DNA from: Prevotella sp. | GTDB taxonomy: Bacteria; Bacillota_I; Bacilli_A; ML615J-28; CAG-313 | Assembly (NCBI GenBank): GCA_023665755.1 | Contig: JAMPDF010000002.1 | Location: 120,010-184,009 of the forward strand | Reading direction: 5' to 3' | DNA: 64,000 nucleotides | Part shown: positions 16,742-26,351 of the stretch, piece by piece | Position numbering within the stretch: position 1 is the stretch's first letter | How the letters are laid out: each line of letters opens with the position of its first letter | Made by a program: the position numbers and the translations under genes | Notes under the pieces: generated by a model | The model's input: the letters and a program-made list of their open reading frames with translations, nothing else | Databases searched by the model: none | Told to the model about the DNA's origin: nothing

Positions 16742-17737
16742 ATGATAAATGAAAAAAATATAAATGATTTTAGTATAAAAATTAAAGAAATTTTCGACCA
16801 AGTATCCATTGACGTAATTGGTCAAAATGAAGTAGTAGAAGGAACCATCATTGCTATGGTTGCCGGTGGTAATGTTCTTTTAGAAGGTGTTCCTGGAGTA
16901 GGTAAAACTCGTTTGGTTAGAACACTTGGAAGAGTATTTGGTATGCCTTTTTCAAGAATCCAATTCACACCAGATTTAATGCCTACAGATGTAACAGGTA
17001 CAAATATGGTAATGAAAGATGAAAATGGTAAAAATACATTTGAATTTAAAGAAGGCCCAATTTTTAGTAATATTATTCTTGCCGATGAAATCAACCGTGC
17101 TACACCAAAAACACAATCTGCTTTACTAGAAGCCATGCAAGAACATAAAGTTACTGTTATGGGTGTTACAAGACAATTAAATGAACCATTCTTTGTACTT
17201 GCCACTCAAAACCCAATTGAGCAAGATGGTACATATCCACTGCCAGAAGCACAGATGGACCGTTTTATGTTTAAGATTTTGGTTCCAAATCCTGGACTAG
17301 AAGATTTGATGAAAATCGTTCAATTGACACAAGTTACAATGGCAGAACAATCTGAAACCGTATGTTCAAGTGAAGAACTATTACAAATGAGAGAGACTGC
17401 TAATAGTATTCCTGTTGCGGATGATGTATTAGTTTATGCGATGACTATTGTTGCTGCAACTCATCCAACTGGTGAATATGCAAGTGAAACAGCCAAAAAA
17501 TATTTAAGACTTGGAGCTAGTCCAAGAGCAGGTCAAGCGTTTATTTCTGCTGCAAAAGTAAAGGCCTTAATCAAAGGGCGCTACAATGTGGCTTATGAAG
17601 ACATTGACGAACTAGCTTGTTTGATTCTTCGTCATAGAATTAAACTCAACTTTGAAGCCATTGCAGAACGTGTTTCAGCAGATGAAATTGTTATGTCAAT
17701 TGTGGAAGAAGTAAGAAAAAAATATAAAATCAAATAA
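16742..17737 (+). CDS. MoxR-family AAA+ ATPase
   Basis: A 331-residue AAA+ ATPase of the MoxR group. Walker A is GVPGVGKT (residues 49-56), Walker B is IILADE (111-116) followed by INRATPKTQ, and sensor 1 is FVLATQNP. The arginine-finger region and the C-terminal lid (GASPRAGQAF) are present, and the length is normal. MoxR ATPases act as chaperones that use ATP to assemble, load or activate partner complexes, usually through VWA-domain proteins encoded next to them, as here. It lies 30 bp after the InlB-like membrane protein and is followed by DUF58 and two VWA proteins, so the module is complete. The ribosome site is weak. Confidence 0.95.
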   Translation: MINEKNINDFSIKIKEIFDQVSIDVIGQNEVVEGTIIAMVAGGNVLLEGVPGVGKTRLVRTLGRVFGMPFSRIQFTPDLMPTDVTGTNMVMKDENGKNTFEFKEGPIFSNIILADEINRATPKTQSALLEAMQEHKVTVMGVTRQLNEPFFVLATQNPIEQDGTYPLPEAQMDRFMFKILVPNPGLEDLMKIVQLTQVTMAEQSETVCSSEELLQMRETANSIPVADDVLVYAMTIVAATHPTGEYASETAKKYLRLGASPRAGQAFISAAKVKALIKGRYNVAYEDIDELACLILRHRIKLNFEAIAERVSADEIVMSIVEEVRKKYKIK

Positions 17738-17756
17738 AAATTGATAACAATTATTC

Positions 17757-17809
17757 GAAATTTCTTTAAGTAAATTTCACCAAAATACACAACTATTTTA
17801 AAAATAGTT
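17757..17809 (+). other. Two tandem hairpins between moxR and DUF58 genes
   Basis: GAAATTT/AAATTTC (17757-17763 with 17772-17778) and AACTATTTT/AAAATAGTT (17791-17799 with 17801-17809, one-base spacer). The second is a palindrome too tight for a normal RNA loop as written. No clear U-tract follows. They fill the only sizeable gap inside the moxR-VWA genes and may set relative expression. Confidence 0.4.
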
Positions 17810-17826
17810 AGAAATTAGGTAACATT

Positions 17827-18726
17827 ATGCAAATATCATATTTAAATGACGAATTTTTTAGTCGTCTTGAATCATTATCTTTTAATTTAAAATCCTATTT
17901 ATCAGGCTATTTCGGCGGTAAGCATCTGGTTAAATCCTATGGGCAAACCGTCGAATTTGCCGATTATCGTGAGTATCAGCTTGGTGATGATATTAGACGA
18001 ATCGACTGGAATCTATACAGTCGGTTTGAAAAATTCTTCATCAAACTTTTTACTGACGAAAGACAAATGAAGGTTCAAATCTTTCTAGATACTTCTGCGT
18101 CTATGGGAAAGGATAATCCTAAAAAAGCAGCTTACGCAGTGGCATGTGCAGCTGGTATTGGTTATTTGGCGATTCATAATATGGACAAGGTTTCATTTAA
18201 CATTATGCATGGCAATACGTGTGAAAATGCAAATGGGACAATTATTGGTAAAAATCAATTTTTCAAGTCATTACAAACCCTAGAGGATTTACAGTTTGAG
18301 GATGAAGTAGATATAGAAAAGTGTGTTTTAAACTGTAATGACGACGGAACTGCTAATGGTATTGCAGTCATTATATCCGATTTTATGACGGATACAGATT
18401 GGAAAAAAGCTGTTGACTATTTAAAATACAAGAAACGTCAAGTGTTATTATTACAAATACTAACCCCAGAAGAAGAAGATCCGGCATATATTGGACGTGT
18501 TAACCTAGTGGATTCAGAATCAATAGATATTGCTGATACAAAGAATATGAAAATTAGAATTAATGCTGCTATGCAACAAGCATATAGTGAAGCACTAGCT
18601 GATTTCAAGAAAGGTATTAGTGACTTTTGCAAAAAAAGAGATGTAGATTATATTACTGTTAATACAAGTACACCAGTAGAAAGTGTACTGTTTAAAGAAT
18701 TATTGAAGGTGGGATTGATGTCATGA
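17827..18726 (+). CDS. DUF58 domain protein (MoxR partner)
   Basis: A 299-residue protein with the DUF58 signature EFADYREYQLGDDIRRIDW (residues 43-61), directly followed by a VWA-like fold whose MIDAS motif reads DTSAS at 88-92. The family is nearly always encoded next to MoxR ATPases and is thought to be its cytoplasmic substrate or adaptor. No membrane helix is evident. The start has AGGTAAC seven bases upstream. The stop overlaps the next start by 4 bp (ATGA), coupling it to the BatA-like VWA protein. Confidence 0.92.
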   Translation: MQISYLNDEFFSRLESLSFNLKSYLSGYFGGKHLVKSYGQTVEFADYREYQLGDDIRRIDWNLYSRFEKFFIKLFTDERQMKVQIFLDTSASMGKDNPKKAAYAVACAAGIGYLAIHNMDKVSFNIMHGNTCENANGTIIGKNQFFKSLQTLEDLQFEDEVDIEKCVLNCNDDGTANGIAVIISDFMTDTDWKKAVDYLKYKKRQVLLLQILTPEEEDPAYIGRVNLVDSESIDIADTKNMKIRINAAMQQAYSEALADFKKGISDFCKKRDVDYITVNTSTPVESVLFKELLKVGLMS

Positions 18727-20678
18727 CAATATTAAATCCATGGGCACTATTATCGCTAGCCAGCCTTATAGTGCTACTGTTGATTTATATTTTAAAGCCG
18801 AATTTCCAACAAAAATTTGTTTCAAGTACCTATGTATGGAAATTGAGTTTAAAATATAAAAAGAAAAAATTACCAATTAATAAATTAAGAAATCTCTTAC
18901 TTATTATTTGTCAAGTACTCATTTTGACATTATTATCAGTAGTTTTGGTAAAACCAGTAAAAGTAACTGGTGCAAAGATAGATAATGAAGTGATTTTGAT
19001 TCTTGATGCTTCAGCAAGTATGAGAACAAAATATGAAGAGACAACAAGATTTGAAAGAGCGATTGAATTAGTCCAACAAAAAGCAAAACAAACATTTGAT
19101 GCAGATGGAATTGTTTCTATTGTTGTGGCTTCTCATGAACCATATTTTATTGCTGAAAGATTAAATGCGAGTTCGAGATGGGATGTTGAAGAAACTTTAA
19201 ATGAAATGAAAGAACAACAACAATGTACATATGGTAGTTCTAATTTAGATGATGCAACAGGTTTATGTCAAGATATTATCAGTGAAAATCCCAATGCCTT
19301 GATTTTTGTATATACGGATTCAACTGTCAATTATGTGACTGAAGGATTAGAAATAATTAATGTGCAACAGCCGGGTGAGTTTAATATAGCTATTCTTGAT
19401 GCGTATGCTGAAATCATAGATAACTATTATTCATATGTAGTGAAAGTGGCTTGTTATGGTATGGATGTATCAGTTGATTTAACGCTTGATGTTTATGGAG
19501 CAAATGCAACAGAATCATCTCCTAGTGGGGTTGATTTTCAATTTGTCCAAGGTATTGATTTGAATAACGATAAAACCATTCAAATCGTATTTATCAATAG
19601 TGATATAGATCTATCCAATTTACCTGAAGATGAAAATACAATTTATTATCAAATACCTGAAAATGAAAAAATATTTTCATATGAATCCATCCATTTGGGT
19701 ATCGATGCAGATGACTGTTTTGATGCAGATAATACATTTGACATTTATGGAGGCACTAAAGAAGTCATCAATGTGCTTTATGCTTCCTCTAATGCAAATA
19801 GTTTTTTCAATGGTATTTTATTTGTATTAAAGAATGCATTACAAGATCGTTTTAATATTCAAATTACAGAAGTAAAAAAAGGTGAACTACCTAATTCAGG
19901 TTATGATTTATATATTTATGAACACGAAATGATGCCAGCAACAGCACCAACAGACGGTGTAGTCATTTATGCAGATCCACAAATGGATGTGGCTGGATCA
20001 GGCTTTAGAATTGGTAATAATAAATCATACAATCAAAGTAATTTACCATTAACAGAAGAAGCAGCACACTTATTAACTAAAAGTATGGTTGCTGATAATA
20101 TTACAGTTTCAAGAATTATGACTCTGGTTACCTATGATGAGGGATATCAAACTCTGATGAGTTGTGATGAACATCCTGTTTTATTGGTAAAAGATGAAGA
20201 AAACATTAAATCAGTTGTGATGTTATTTAGCTTACACTATTCTAATATGCCAATTATTAATGAATTCCCAATATTCATGTTTAATATATTTGATTACTTT
20301 TTACCTGCTACTATTGATGGCAATTCCTTTGAAGTGAATGATAGAATATCTATTAGAAGTAGAAGTAATGAAATCATAGTTGAAGGATACGGAGAAGAAA
20401 TTATTTTGGATACATTTCCAAATACCATATCTTTAAGTTTACCAGGTACTTATACAATTACACAAACCACTTATTTTGGCAATACAATAAAAGAACAAGT
20501 ATATGCTAAAATTCCAAATAGTGAATCCAATATTTTTAATGAGATAGATACCATTATGAATCCAATCAATGGAACAAGTGAACTAACCCTTACGAAAGAT
20601 TTATTATTTTGGGTAGCTATTGGACTAAGTGCATTGGTATTTATTGAATGGATTTTAAAGGGAAAGGACACGATTTAA
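18723..20678 (+). CDS. BatA-like membrane VWA protein
   Basis: A 651-residue membrane protein of the BatA/YeaD2 type. An N-terminal helix (about 8-25, FLNPW-like LNPWALLSL) and a second helix (57-77) frame a short basic loop, as in the BatA N-terminal domain. A VWA domain follows, with MIDAS DASAS at 95-99 and a conserved late Asp in VYTDST. A long beta-rich extracytoplasmic region occupies about 270-620, and a last helix lies near 625-645 (LLFWVAIGLSALVFIEWIL). In other bacteria Bat proteins and MoxR form a metal-dependent assembly complex linked to envelope integrity. It overlaps DUF58 by 4 bp and is followed 9 bp later by a larger VWA protein. Confidence 0.88.
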   Translation: MTILNPWALLSLASLIVLLLIYILKPNFQQKFVSSTYVWKLSLKYKKKKLPINKLRNLLLIICQVLILTLLSVVLVKPVKVTGAKIDNEVILILDASASMRTKYEETTRFERAIELVQQKAKQTFDADGIVSIVVASHEPYFIAERLNASSRWDVEETLNEMKEQQQCTYGSSNLDDATGLCQDIISENPNALIFVYTDSTVNYVTEGLEIINVQQPGEFNIAILDAYAEIIDNYYSYVVKVACYGMDVSVDLTLDVYGANATESSPSGVDFQFVQGIDLNNDKTIQIVFINSDIDLSNLPEDENTIYYQIPENEKIFSYESIHLGIDADDCFDADNTFDIYGGTKEVINVLYASSNANSFFNGILFVLKNALQDRFNIQITEVKKGELPNSGYDLYIYEHEMMPATAPTDGVVIYADPQMDVAGSGFRIGNNKSYNQSNLPLTEEAAHLLTKSMVADNITVSRIMTLVTYDEGYQTLMSCDEHPVLLVKDEENIKSVVMLFSLHYSNMPIINEFPIFMFNIFDYFLPATIDGNSFEVNDRISIRSRSNEIIVEGYGEEIILDTFPNTISLSLPGTYTITQTTYFGNTIKEQVYAKIPNSESNIFNEIDTIMNPINGTSELTLTKDLLFWVAIGLSALVFIEWILKGKDTI

Positions 20679-20687
20679 GGTGATTAT

Positions 20688-23528
20688 ATGATGCTTAGTA
20701 TATATATTAATTTTTCACGTCCTTGGTATTTATTACTATTGATTTTGTTTGTTGCTTTTACTATTTTTCCGTATTTTACAATTTCAAAAAGATATCGAAA
20801 AACAAGAAATAGAATTACATCTATGGTTCTACATGGTATTGTATCTTTACTAGTGGTATGTATTTTATCAGGTATGACTTTTGTTAGAACATCTGCAAAT
20901 TCAAGCAATGAAATTATTTTAGTTGTAGACGTTTCGAATACCGAAAATCAAGCTTCTAAAAAGCGAGATGATTTTGTCCAAACTGTAATTAATCAATGCA
21001 AATTTGATAATTTTAAAATTGGTGTTGTTACTTTTGGATATGATCAAGAATATGCAGTGCCGTTGACAAGAGATTATAAAAGTATTTTTGACAAATATAA
21101 AGCAGCATCTTTACCTGATGTATCTGCAACTAATATTGCGGCAGCGTTATTATACACAAAGGACTTATTTACCAATTCAGAAAACGGAAAAATTGTCTTG
21201 GTAACTGATGGTAAGGAAACAGATGAAAATGCTAAATCCGTTATCAAACAGATTGCTGCAACCGGTATAAAAATCGATACAGTTCATATTGAATCTAGTT
21301 ATGCAGATGAAGATGAAGTACAAATTATTGGTGTAAACTTACCAGATTATCACGTGGGTGTTAATGAAGAATGTACAATTAATGTAGACATTTATAGCTC
21401 TTATGAAGAAACGGTTTCCATTAAATTATATGATAATAGCATATGTGGAGAATATGGTGAACAAACTATTGAATTACATCCAGGTGTTCAAACCATTTCC
21501 TTTAAACATATATATACTTCTCAAGGGTTACACGAACTGAGTTTTGAGATTTTGAATTTAAAAGATGCAGTTGAAGAAAATAATGCCTATGTTTCCTATT
21601 TTTATTTAGATGTATACAATAAAATACTAATCATTGAACAAGAAAGTGGGCAATCAGAAATACTAGCCTCTATTTTGAAAAATGAAGATGCTTTTAAAGT
21701 AGATATTCTCAATATTTATGATGACCCAGTACCTACAAAGGTAGAGCAACTTTGTGAGTATGATGAAATTATTATGAACAATATTGCCAATGCAGATCTT
21801 CCTAGTGAATTTGTGGATATCTTAAATGACTATGTTTATAATTATGGAGGAGGATTGTTTACAACAGGTGGAAGTGACTCATCAGGAGAGGCACATGCTT
21901 ATAATAGAAGTGATATGATTGGTTCATTATATCAACAAATGCTACCTGTTCAAGCTATCAACTATACGCCTCCAGTTGGAGTAATTGTCATTATTGATAC
22001 TTCCGGTTCAATGGCGTCAAAAGATGAAACAGGAAATAGTTTATTAGATTGGGCAAAAGCGGGGGCATCTAGTTGCCTTAATGCCCTTACTGAAAGAGAC
22101 TATTTTGGATTAATGACTTTGGATAGTGATTATAATACCATTTTAGAATTAACGCCAAGAACCCAAGAAGCCAAGATTTTGTCTGCTATTGAAAGTATTA
22201 ACGATGCAACAGGTGGAACAGTTTTTCCAGGAGCGATAGATCGTGCAGGTCAAGCATTAAGGGCTTTAAAAGAAGTAGATAAAAAACACATTATTATTGT
22301 TTCAGACGGATATGTTCCTCAAGGGGATATTAGCAAATATGAAGAATACGCCAAGAATTACCATGATACAGATGGAATAACCATTTCTGTTGTTGGGGTA
22401 GATATGACGATTCCTAATAATAATTACAATGTTCCGGTTGAAGAAATCGAAACTCAATCTGCATATGGAAAAATGTTAAGATTGACGAGACTTACTGGCG
22501 GAAGGCTTCATGTTGTTCCAAAAGATCAAAATTCAAAGTTAGTTACGCAAATGCGTGAAGATTTAAATGCACCAGAGATTAAAGAAGTCAATTTAGAAGA
22601 ATTCTATCCTATTATGACAAGTGCAACATCAACGTTATTTAATGGAGTAGAAAGACGTACAGATGCAGAAAATTCAAATACAATGACTGTTCAATTAGAT
22701 GGATTTTATGGTGTGAAAGCTCGTGCTAGCGCAAAAGTGATTTTAAGTGGAAATTTCAATGTGCCATTATATGCACAGTGGAAATATGGCAAAGGTACAG
22801 TGGGGAGTTTAATGGTCGATGTGTATGGAGAATGGTCTGGTAATTTTATGGCTGATCCAAACGGGGAGCGTTTCTTAAAAAATGTTGTTGCTAGTATTAC
22901 GCCAACAGAAAATATTCGTTCTAATGACATTAAATTGGTCTTGAATGAAGACAATTATTCTAATATACTCAGTGTATATACGAATTTAGCAAATGGCGAA
23001 AGAATAGAAGGAACTATGAAATATAATGGCAAAACATTATCGCTTAATGAAGTCATCCAAGATAACTCTATTGCTAATTTAAGAGAAACAGATTGTTATG
23101 TTTTAACTGCTCTATCTGAAGATAATCATTATTCAAGAACTAGATTTATCATTAAGACACCAGGTGTGTATGAAATTGAGATATTGAAATATGATGCTGA
23201 AGGCAAATTAATTGGTTCTAATTTTATTTATAAAGAACTGGCTTATTCTAAAGAATATGATATCTTAGTAAAGGATGATACAAATTACAATGAACTATTA
23301 AATAGTTTTGCAACGATAGGCAATGGAGAGCTCATAGAAGATTTAGAAGATCCTCATGAAATTATTGATACATTTGATACGGTTTTAAGACGTACATTTG
23401 ATCCTAGATATCTTTTTGCTATCATTGCTATCCTTTGTTTCTTATTAGATATTGCAGTACGGAAATTCAAATTTAAATGGCCACATGAAATCATAAGAAA
23501 TATGAAAAAAAGTAAAGGTAAAAGGTGA
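20688..23528 (+). CDS. Double-VWA membrane protein with GATase-like domain
   Basis: A 946-residue membrane protein. Helices at about 12-30 and 46-63 are followed by a first VWA domain (76-200) whose MIDAS is DVSNT, slightly off the DxSxS consensus. Residues about 310-420 resemble the class I glutamine amidotransferase-like domain seen in large VWA proteins (KILIIEQESGQ, YNYGGGLFTTGGSDS), but no clear Cys-His catalytic pair is visible. A second VWA domain (431-600) has a canonical MIDAS, DTSGS at 437-441. A final helix lies near 905-922, before a basic tail. It completes the MoxR-DUF58-VWA set. The two adjacent ATGs at 20688 and 20691 cannot be told apart. Confidence 0.88.
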   Translation: MMLSIYINFSRPWYLLLLILFVAFTIFPYFTISKRYRKTRNRITSMVLHGIVSLLVVCILSGMTFVRTSANSSNEIILVVDVSNTENQASKKRDDFVQTVINQCKFDNFKIGVVTFGYDQEYAVPLTRDYKSIFDKYKAASLPDVSATNIAAALLYTKDLFTNSENGKIVLVTDGKETDENAKSVIKQIAATGIKIDTVHIESSYADEDEVQIIGVNLPDYHVGVNEECTINVDIYSSYEETVSIKLYDNSICGEYGEQTIELHPGVQTISFKHIYTSQGLHELSFEILNLKDAVEENNAYVSYFYLDVYNKILIIEQESGQSEILASILKNEDAFKVDILNIYDDPVPTKVEQLCEYDEIIMNNIANADLPSEFVDILNDYVYNYGGGLFTTGGSDSSGEAHAYNRSDMIGSLYQQMLPVQAINYTPPVGVIVIIDTSGSMASKDETGNSLLDWAKAGASSCLNALTERDYFGLMTLDSDYNTILELTPRTQEAKILSAIESINDATGGTVFPGAIDRAGQALRALKEVDKKHIIIVSDGYVPQGDISKYEEYAKNYHDTDGITISVVGVDMTIPNNNYNVPVEEIETQSAYGKMLRLTRLTGGRLHVVPKDQNSKLVTQMREDLNAPEIKEVNLEEFYPIMTSATSTLFNGVERRTDAENSNTMTVQLDGFYGVKARASAKVILSGNFNVPLYAQWKYGKGTVGSLMVDVYGEWSGNFMADPNGERFLKNVVASITPTENIRSNDIKLVLNEDNYSNILSVYTNLANGERIEGTMKYNGKTLSLNEVIQDNSIANLRETDCYVLTALSEDNHYSRTRFIIKTPGVYEIEILKYDAEGKLIGSNFIYKELAYSKEYDILVKDDTNYNELLNSFATIGNGELIEDLEDPHEIIDTFDTVLRRTFDPRYLFAIIAILCFLLDIAVRKFKFKWPHEIIRNMKKSKGKR

Positions 23529-23534
23529 TGTCGT

Positions 23535-26318
23535 ATGAAAAAAATGAATTATTTATATGCATTATTTTTAGTCGTTTTTATCTTTAGTCTTACTGGATGT
23601 ATCAATAAAAAGAAATTAGCTGTCCCACAAAATATTACTGTCGATTCAGATAATAGATTAATATGGGATAGTGTTGATGAGGCAAAAACTTATACGGTTT
23701 CTCTTTATTATGTAGATTTAGATACAACTATTGTAGATACAACAAGGAAAACATCCTACAGTTTAGATGAAATAGAAGTAGGCGATTATGAAATTACAGT
23801 TCAAGCCAATAGTGGAAGTAAAAAAAGAAAAGATTCTGAATATTCTGAAAAAATATTATTTCACAAATATTATGAAAATGGTTGCGTGTATAAACTGATT
23901 AATAATGATACAGAATATCAAATTGCAAAAGTAGGTAAAGCCAATGGGGCATTTGTCATTGAGGATTTTTACCGAGGAAAAGCAGTTACTGAAATTGCTA
24001 AAAATGCATTTAAAGGAAGTACTAGAATTGTGGATGTAACCATTGGTAATAATGTTATTTCTATTGGTGAAAATGCATTTTACAACTGTAGTAAGTTAGA
24101 GAGGGTATCTATTCCTACTTCGGTGAAATCAATTGGAACGTCTTGTTTTCAATCTTGCCGTAGTTTAAAGTCAATTGAAATTCCTTTTTCTATTACAGAA
24201 CTTCCTGATTTTGCATTTGCCTATTGTCGTAAGTTAGAAAGTGTTACAATTGGAGAACAAGTTAAAAAGATTGGTGCATCTTGTTTTCAAGATTGCTCCT
24301 CTCTTCTTGAAGTAAGTATTCCAGATAGTGTAGAGATGATAGATGAGTATGCTTTTTCCGCATGTACTTCTTTAAAGACACTTACTATTGGAAAAAATGT
24401 AAAGGCGATTCCAAATTATGGTTTCAATATGTGTACTTCGCTTGAAACAATTGTTTTTTCTAATCAAACAAATGTAAAGTCGCTAGGTACCGAATCATTT
24501 AGTGGTTGTGTTGCTTTAACTGAATTAAATATACCTCAAGGAGTTGAAGCCATTCATCAAGGTGCATTTCAAGGTTGTAGTTTACTTGAAACCGTTACGA
24601 TTGCTGATTCAGTAATCAGTGTTGGAGCGAACGCCTTTTTAGGGACAAAACTATATCAAACAGCGATTGATCATGATGAACAGTTTATTTATGCGGATAA
24701 TTGGTTAATTGATTTTAACCGTAAATTTATTGAAACATTAGAAGAAATCAATACCGAAACATTAAAGAATACGATTGTCGGTGTGGCTGATTGGACTTTT
24801 TATCAATGTGGAGAATTGAAAACAGTGGTTCTTCCTGCGTCTTTTAAATACATTGGTGAATATGCTTTTTATGGCTGTACTAGTTTATGGAAGATTAGAA
24901 CATTAGATAATAGCATCATTTCCATCGGTGATTATGCATTTACCAACTGTGCTCTAACCAATATATCATTAGGAATAGGACTCAAAACAATTGGCCAATA
25001 TGCATTTTGTAATAATACTCAGTTGAACAATAATACCCTTTCTCCATATAGTTGGATTCCTGAAACCGTAACCAGTATTGGTGCATATGCATTTTATAAC
25101 ACTAAACTTTGGAATTCTCCTCGAGATAATGATGGTATTGTTTATGCGGGAAACTGGGTTGTAGGTTATAATGCAAACAATTTAGGTAGTATTGTCTTAC
25201 AATTTGATGCTGACCGCGTAGCTGGTATTGGAGATTATGCGTTTTCTGATTGTGCAACTCTTTCATCTATTCAAGGGTTAAGTAGTTGTCGTTATATTGG
25301 TAAAGGGGCATTTTATGGTTGTTCAAAATTAGCAAGTGTTACACTCAATCGAAATTTAACAGAAATTCGTGAAAAGACTTTTTTTGGATGCTCGGCTTTA
25401 TTAAAGGTTTCTATGCCAAGAACATTAAAGGAAATTGGCGATTATGCCTTTTATAAGTGTTCTTCATTAGCAGAAGTAGATTTAAGTGAAACCAATTGTG
25501 AATCCATTGGTCGTAGTGCATTCTATAGTTCTTATATCCAAGAATTAAAGTTAAGTAAAGCACTAACTTCTATCGGTGATTATGCATTTTATAAATGTAA
25601 TGGATTAACCAATGTTGTATTTACAGATAATCTCAAATCTATTGGAGAAAAAGCATTCTACAAATGTGAGTTATTGACAACTATAGTATTCAACAATCAA
25701 TTAAAAGAAATTTCAGAGTATGCATTTGCTTATTGTGCTGCCTTAACTGGCATTGATATTCCAGATAGTGTTGAAAAAATTGGAAAAGCAGCCTTTTATA
25801 ACTGCTCCAATGTAGTAACGCTTCAATTAGGTAAAAATCTAAAATCAATTGAAGACTATGCCTTCTCAGGGTTAGCACTGGTTGAATCAGTTACTTTGAA
25901 TGCTGCCTTAGAATCTATTGGTAACTATGCGTTCAAAGGAATGGCAAATCTTCAATCCATTATCCTTCGTGAACATATTAAGGTAATTGGTCAACATTGT
26001 TTTTATGGATGTAAAAATTTAACGATTTATACAGATGCAAAATCGATACGAGGCGAATGGCACAACCGCTTCAATTCCTTGTATCGTCCAATATTTTGGG
26101 GAGTAGAGTTTGATGAAAATAATGATATTGTTTCTATTTCTATTTCTGATGCTACATTCCAAAATAGAAAGGCAGCAAATGGCATTCATAGTCCAGTTAC
26201 AAATGGAAAAACAGTTGCCTATTGGCAAGATGAAAATAATACAACATATACAAATGAAGATGTAGTGAAAATAGATAAAGATTGTACATTAATAGCTGTT
26301 TATGCAGATGAAAATTGA
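23535..26318 (+). CDS. BspA-type LRR_5 lipoprotein
   Basis: A 927-residue lipoprotein. The signal peptide ends at lipobox LTGC (Cys22). A fibronectin-III-like module (about 30-115, NRLIWDSVDEAKTYTVSL) is followed by LRR_5 repeats from about 150 to 840 (AFYNCSKLERVSIPTSV and similar). The C-terminus (about 870-927) contains an incomplete InlB-like element with VAYWQDENNTTY and a last TLIAVYADEN strand. There is no LPXTG. It is a smaller version of the 2984-residue protein at the head of the same operon, sharing the same module types, and probably arose from it by duplication or from a common ancestor. An AAAGGTGA site lies 6 bp upstream. Confidence 0.9.
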   Translation: MKKMNYLYALFLVVFIFSLTGCINKKKLAVPQNITVDSDNRLIWDSVDEAKTYTVSLYYVDLDTTIVDTTRKTSYSLDEIEVGDYEITVQANSGSKKRKDSEYSEKILFHKYYENGCVYKLINNDTEYQIAKVGKANGAFVIEDFYRGKAVTEIAKNAFKGSTRIVDVTIGNNVISIGENAFYNCSKLERVSIPTSVKSIGTSCFQSCRSLKSIEIPFSITELPDFAFAYCRKLESVTIGEQVKKIGASCFQDCSSLLEVSIPDSVEMIDEYAFSACTSLKTLTIGKNVKAIPNYGFNMCTSLETIVFSNQTNVKSLGTESFSGCVALTELNIPQGVEAIHQGAFQGCSLLETVTIADSVISVGANAFLGTKLYQTAIDHDEQFIYADNWLIDFNRKFIETLEEINTETLKNTIVGVADWTFYQCGELKTVVLPASFKYIGEYAFYGCTSLWKIRTLDNSIISIGDYAFTNCALTNISLGIGLKTIGQYAFCNNTQLNNNTLSPYSWIPETVTSIGAYAFYNTKLWNSPRDNDGIVYAGNWVVGYNANNLGSIVLQFDADRVAGIGDYAFSDCATLSSIQGLSSCRYIGKGAFYGCSKLASVTLNRNLTEIREKTFFGCSALLKVSMPRTLKEIGDYAFYKCSSLAEVDLSETNCESIGRSAFYSSYIQELKLSKALTSIGDYAFYKCNGLTNVVFTDNLKSIGEKAFYKCELLTTIVFNNQLKEISEYAFAYCAALTGIDIPDSVEKIGKAAFYNCSNVVTLQLGKNLKSIEDYAFSGLALVESVTLNAALESIGNYAFKGMANLQSIILREHIKVIGQHCFYGCKNLTIYTDAKSIRGEWHNRFNSLYRPIFWGVEFDENNDIVSISISDATFQNRKAANGIHSPVTNGKTVAYWQDENNTTYTNEDVVKIDKDCTLIAVYADEN

Positions 26319-26351
26319 TGTTTCTTTTAAAAATATATAAGGAGAAAAAAA

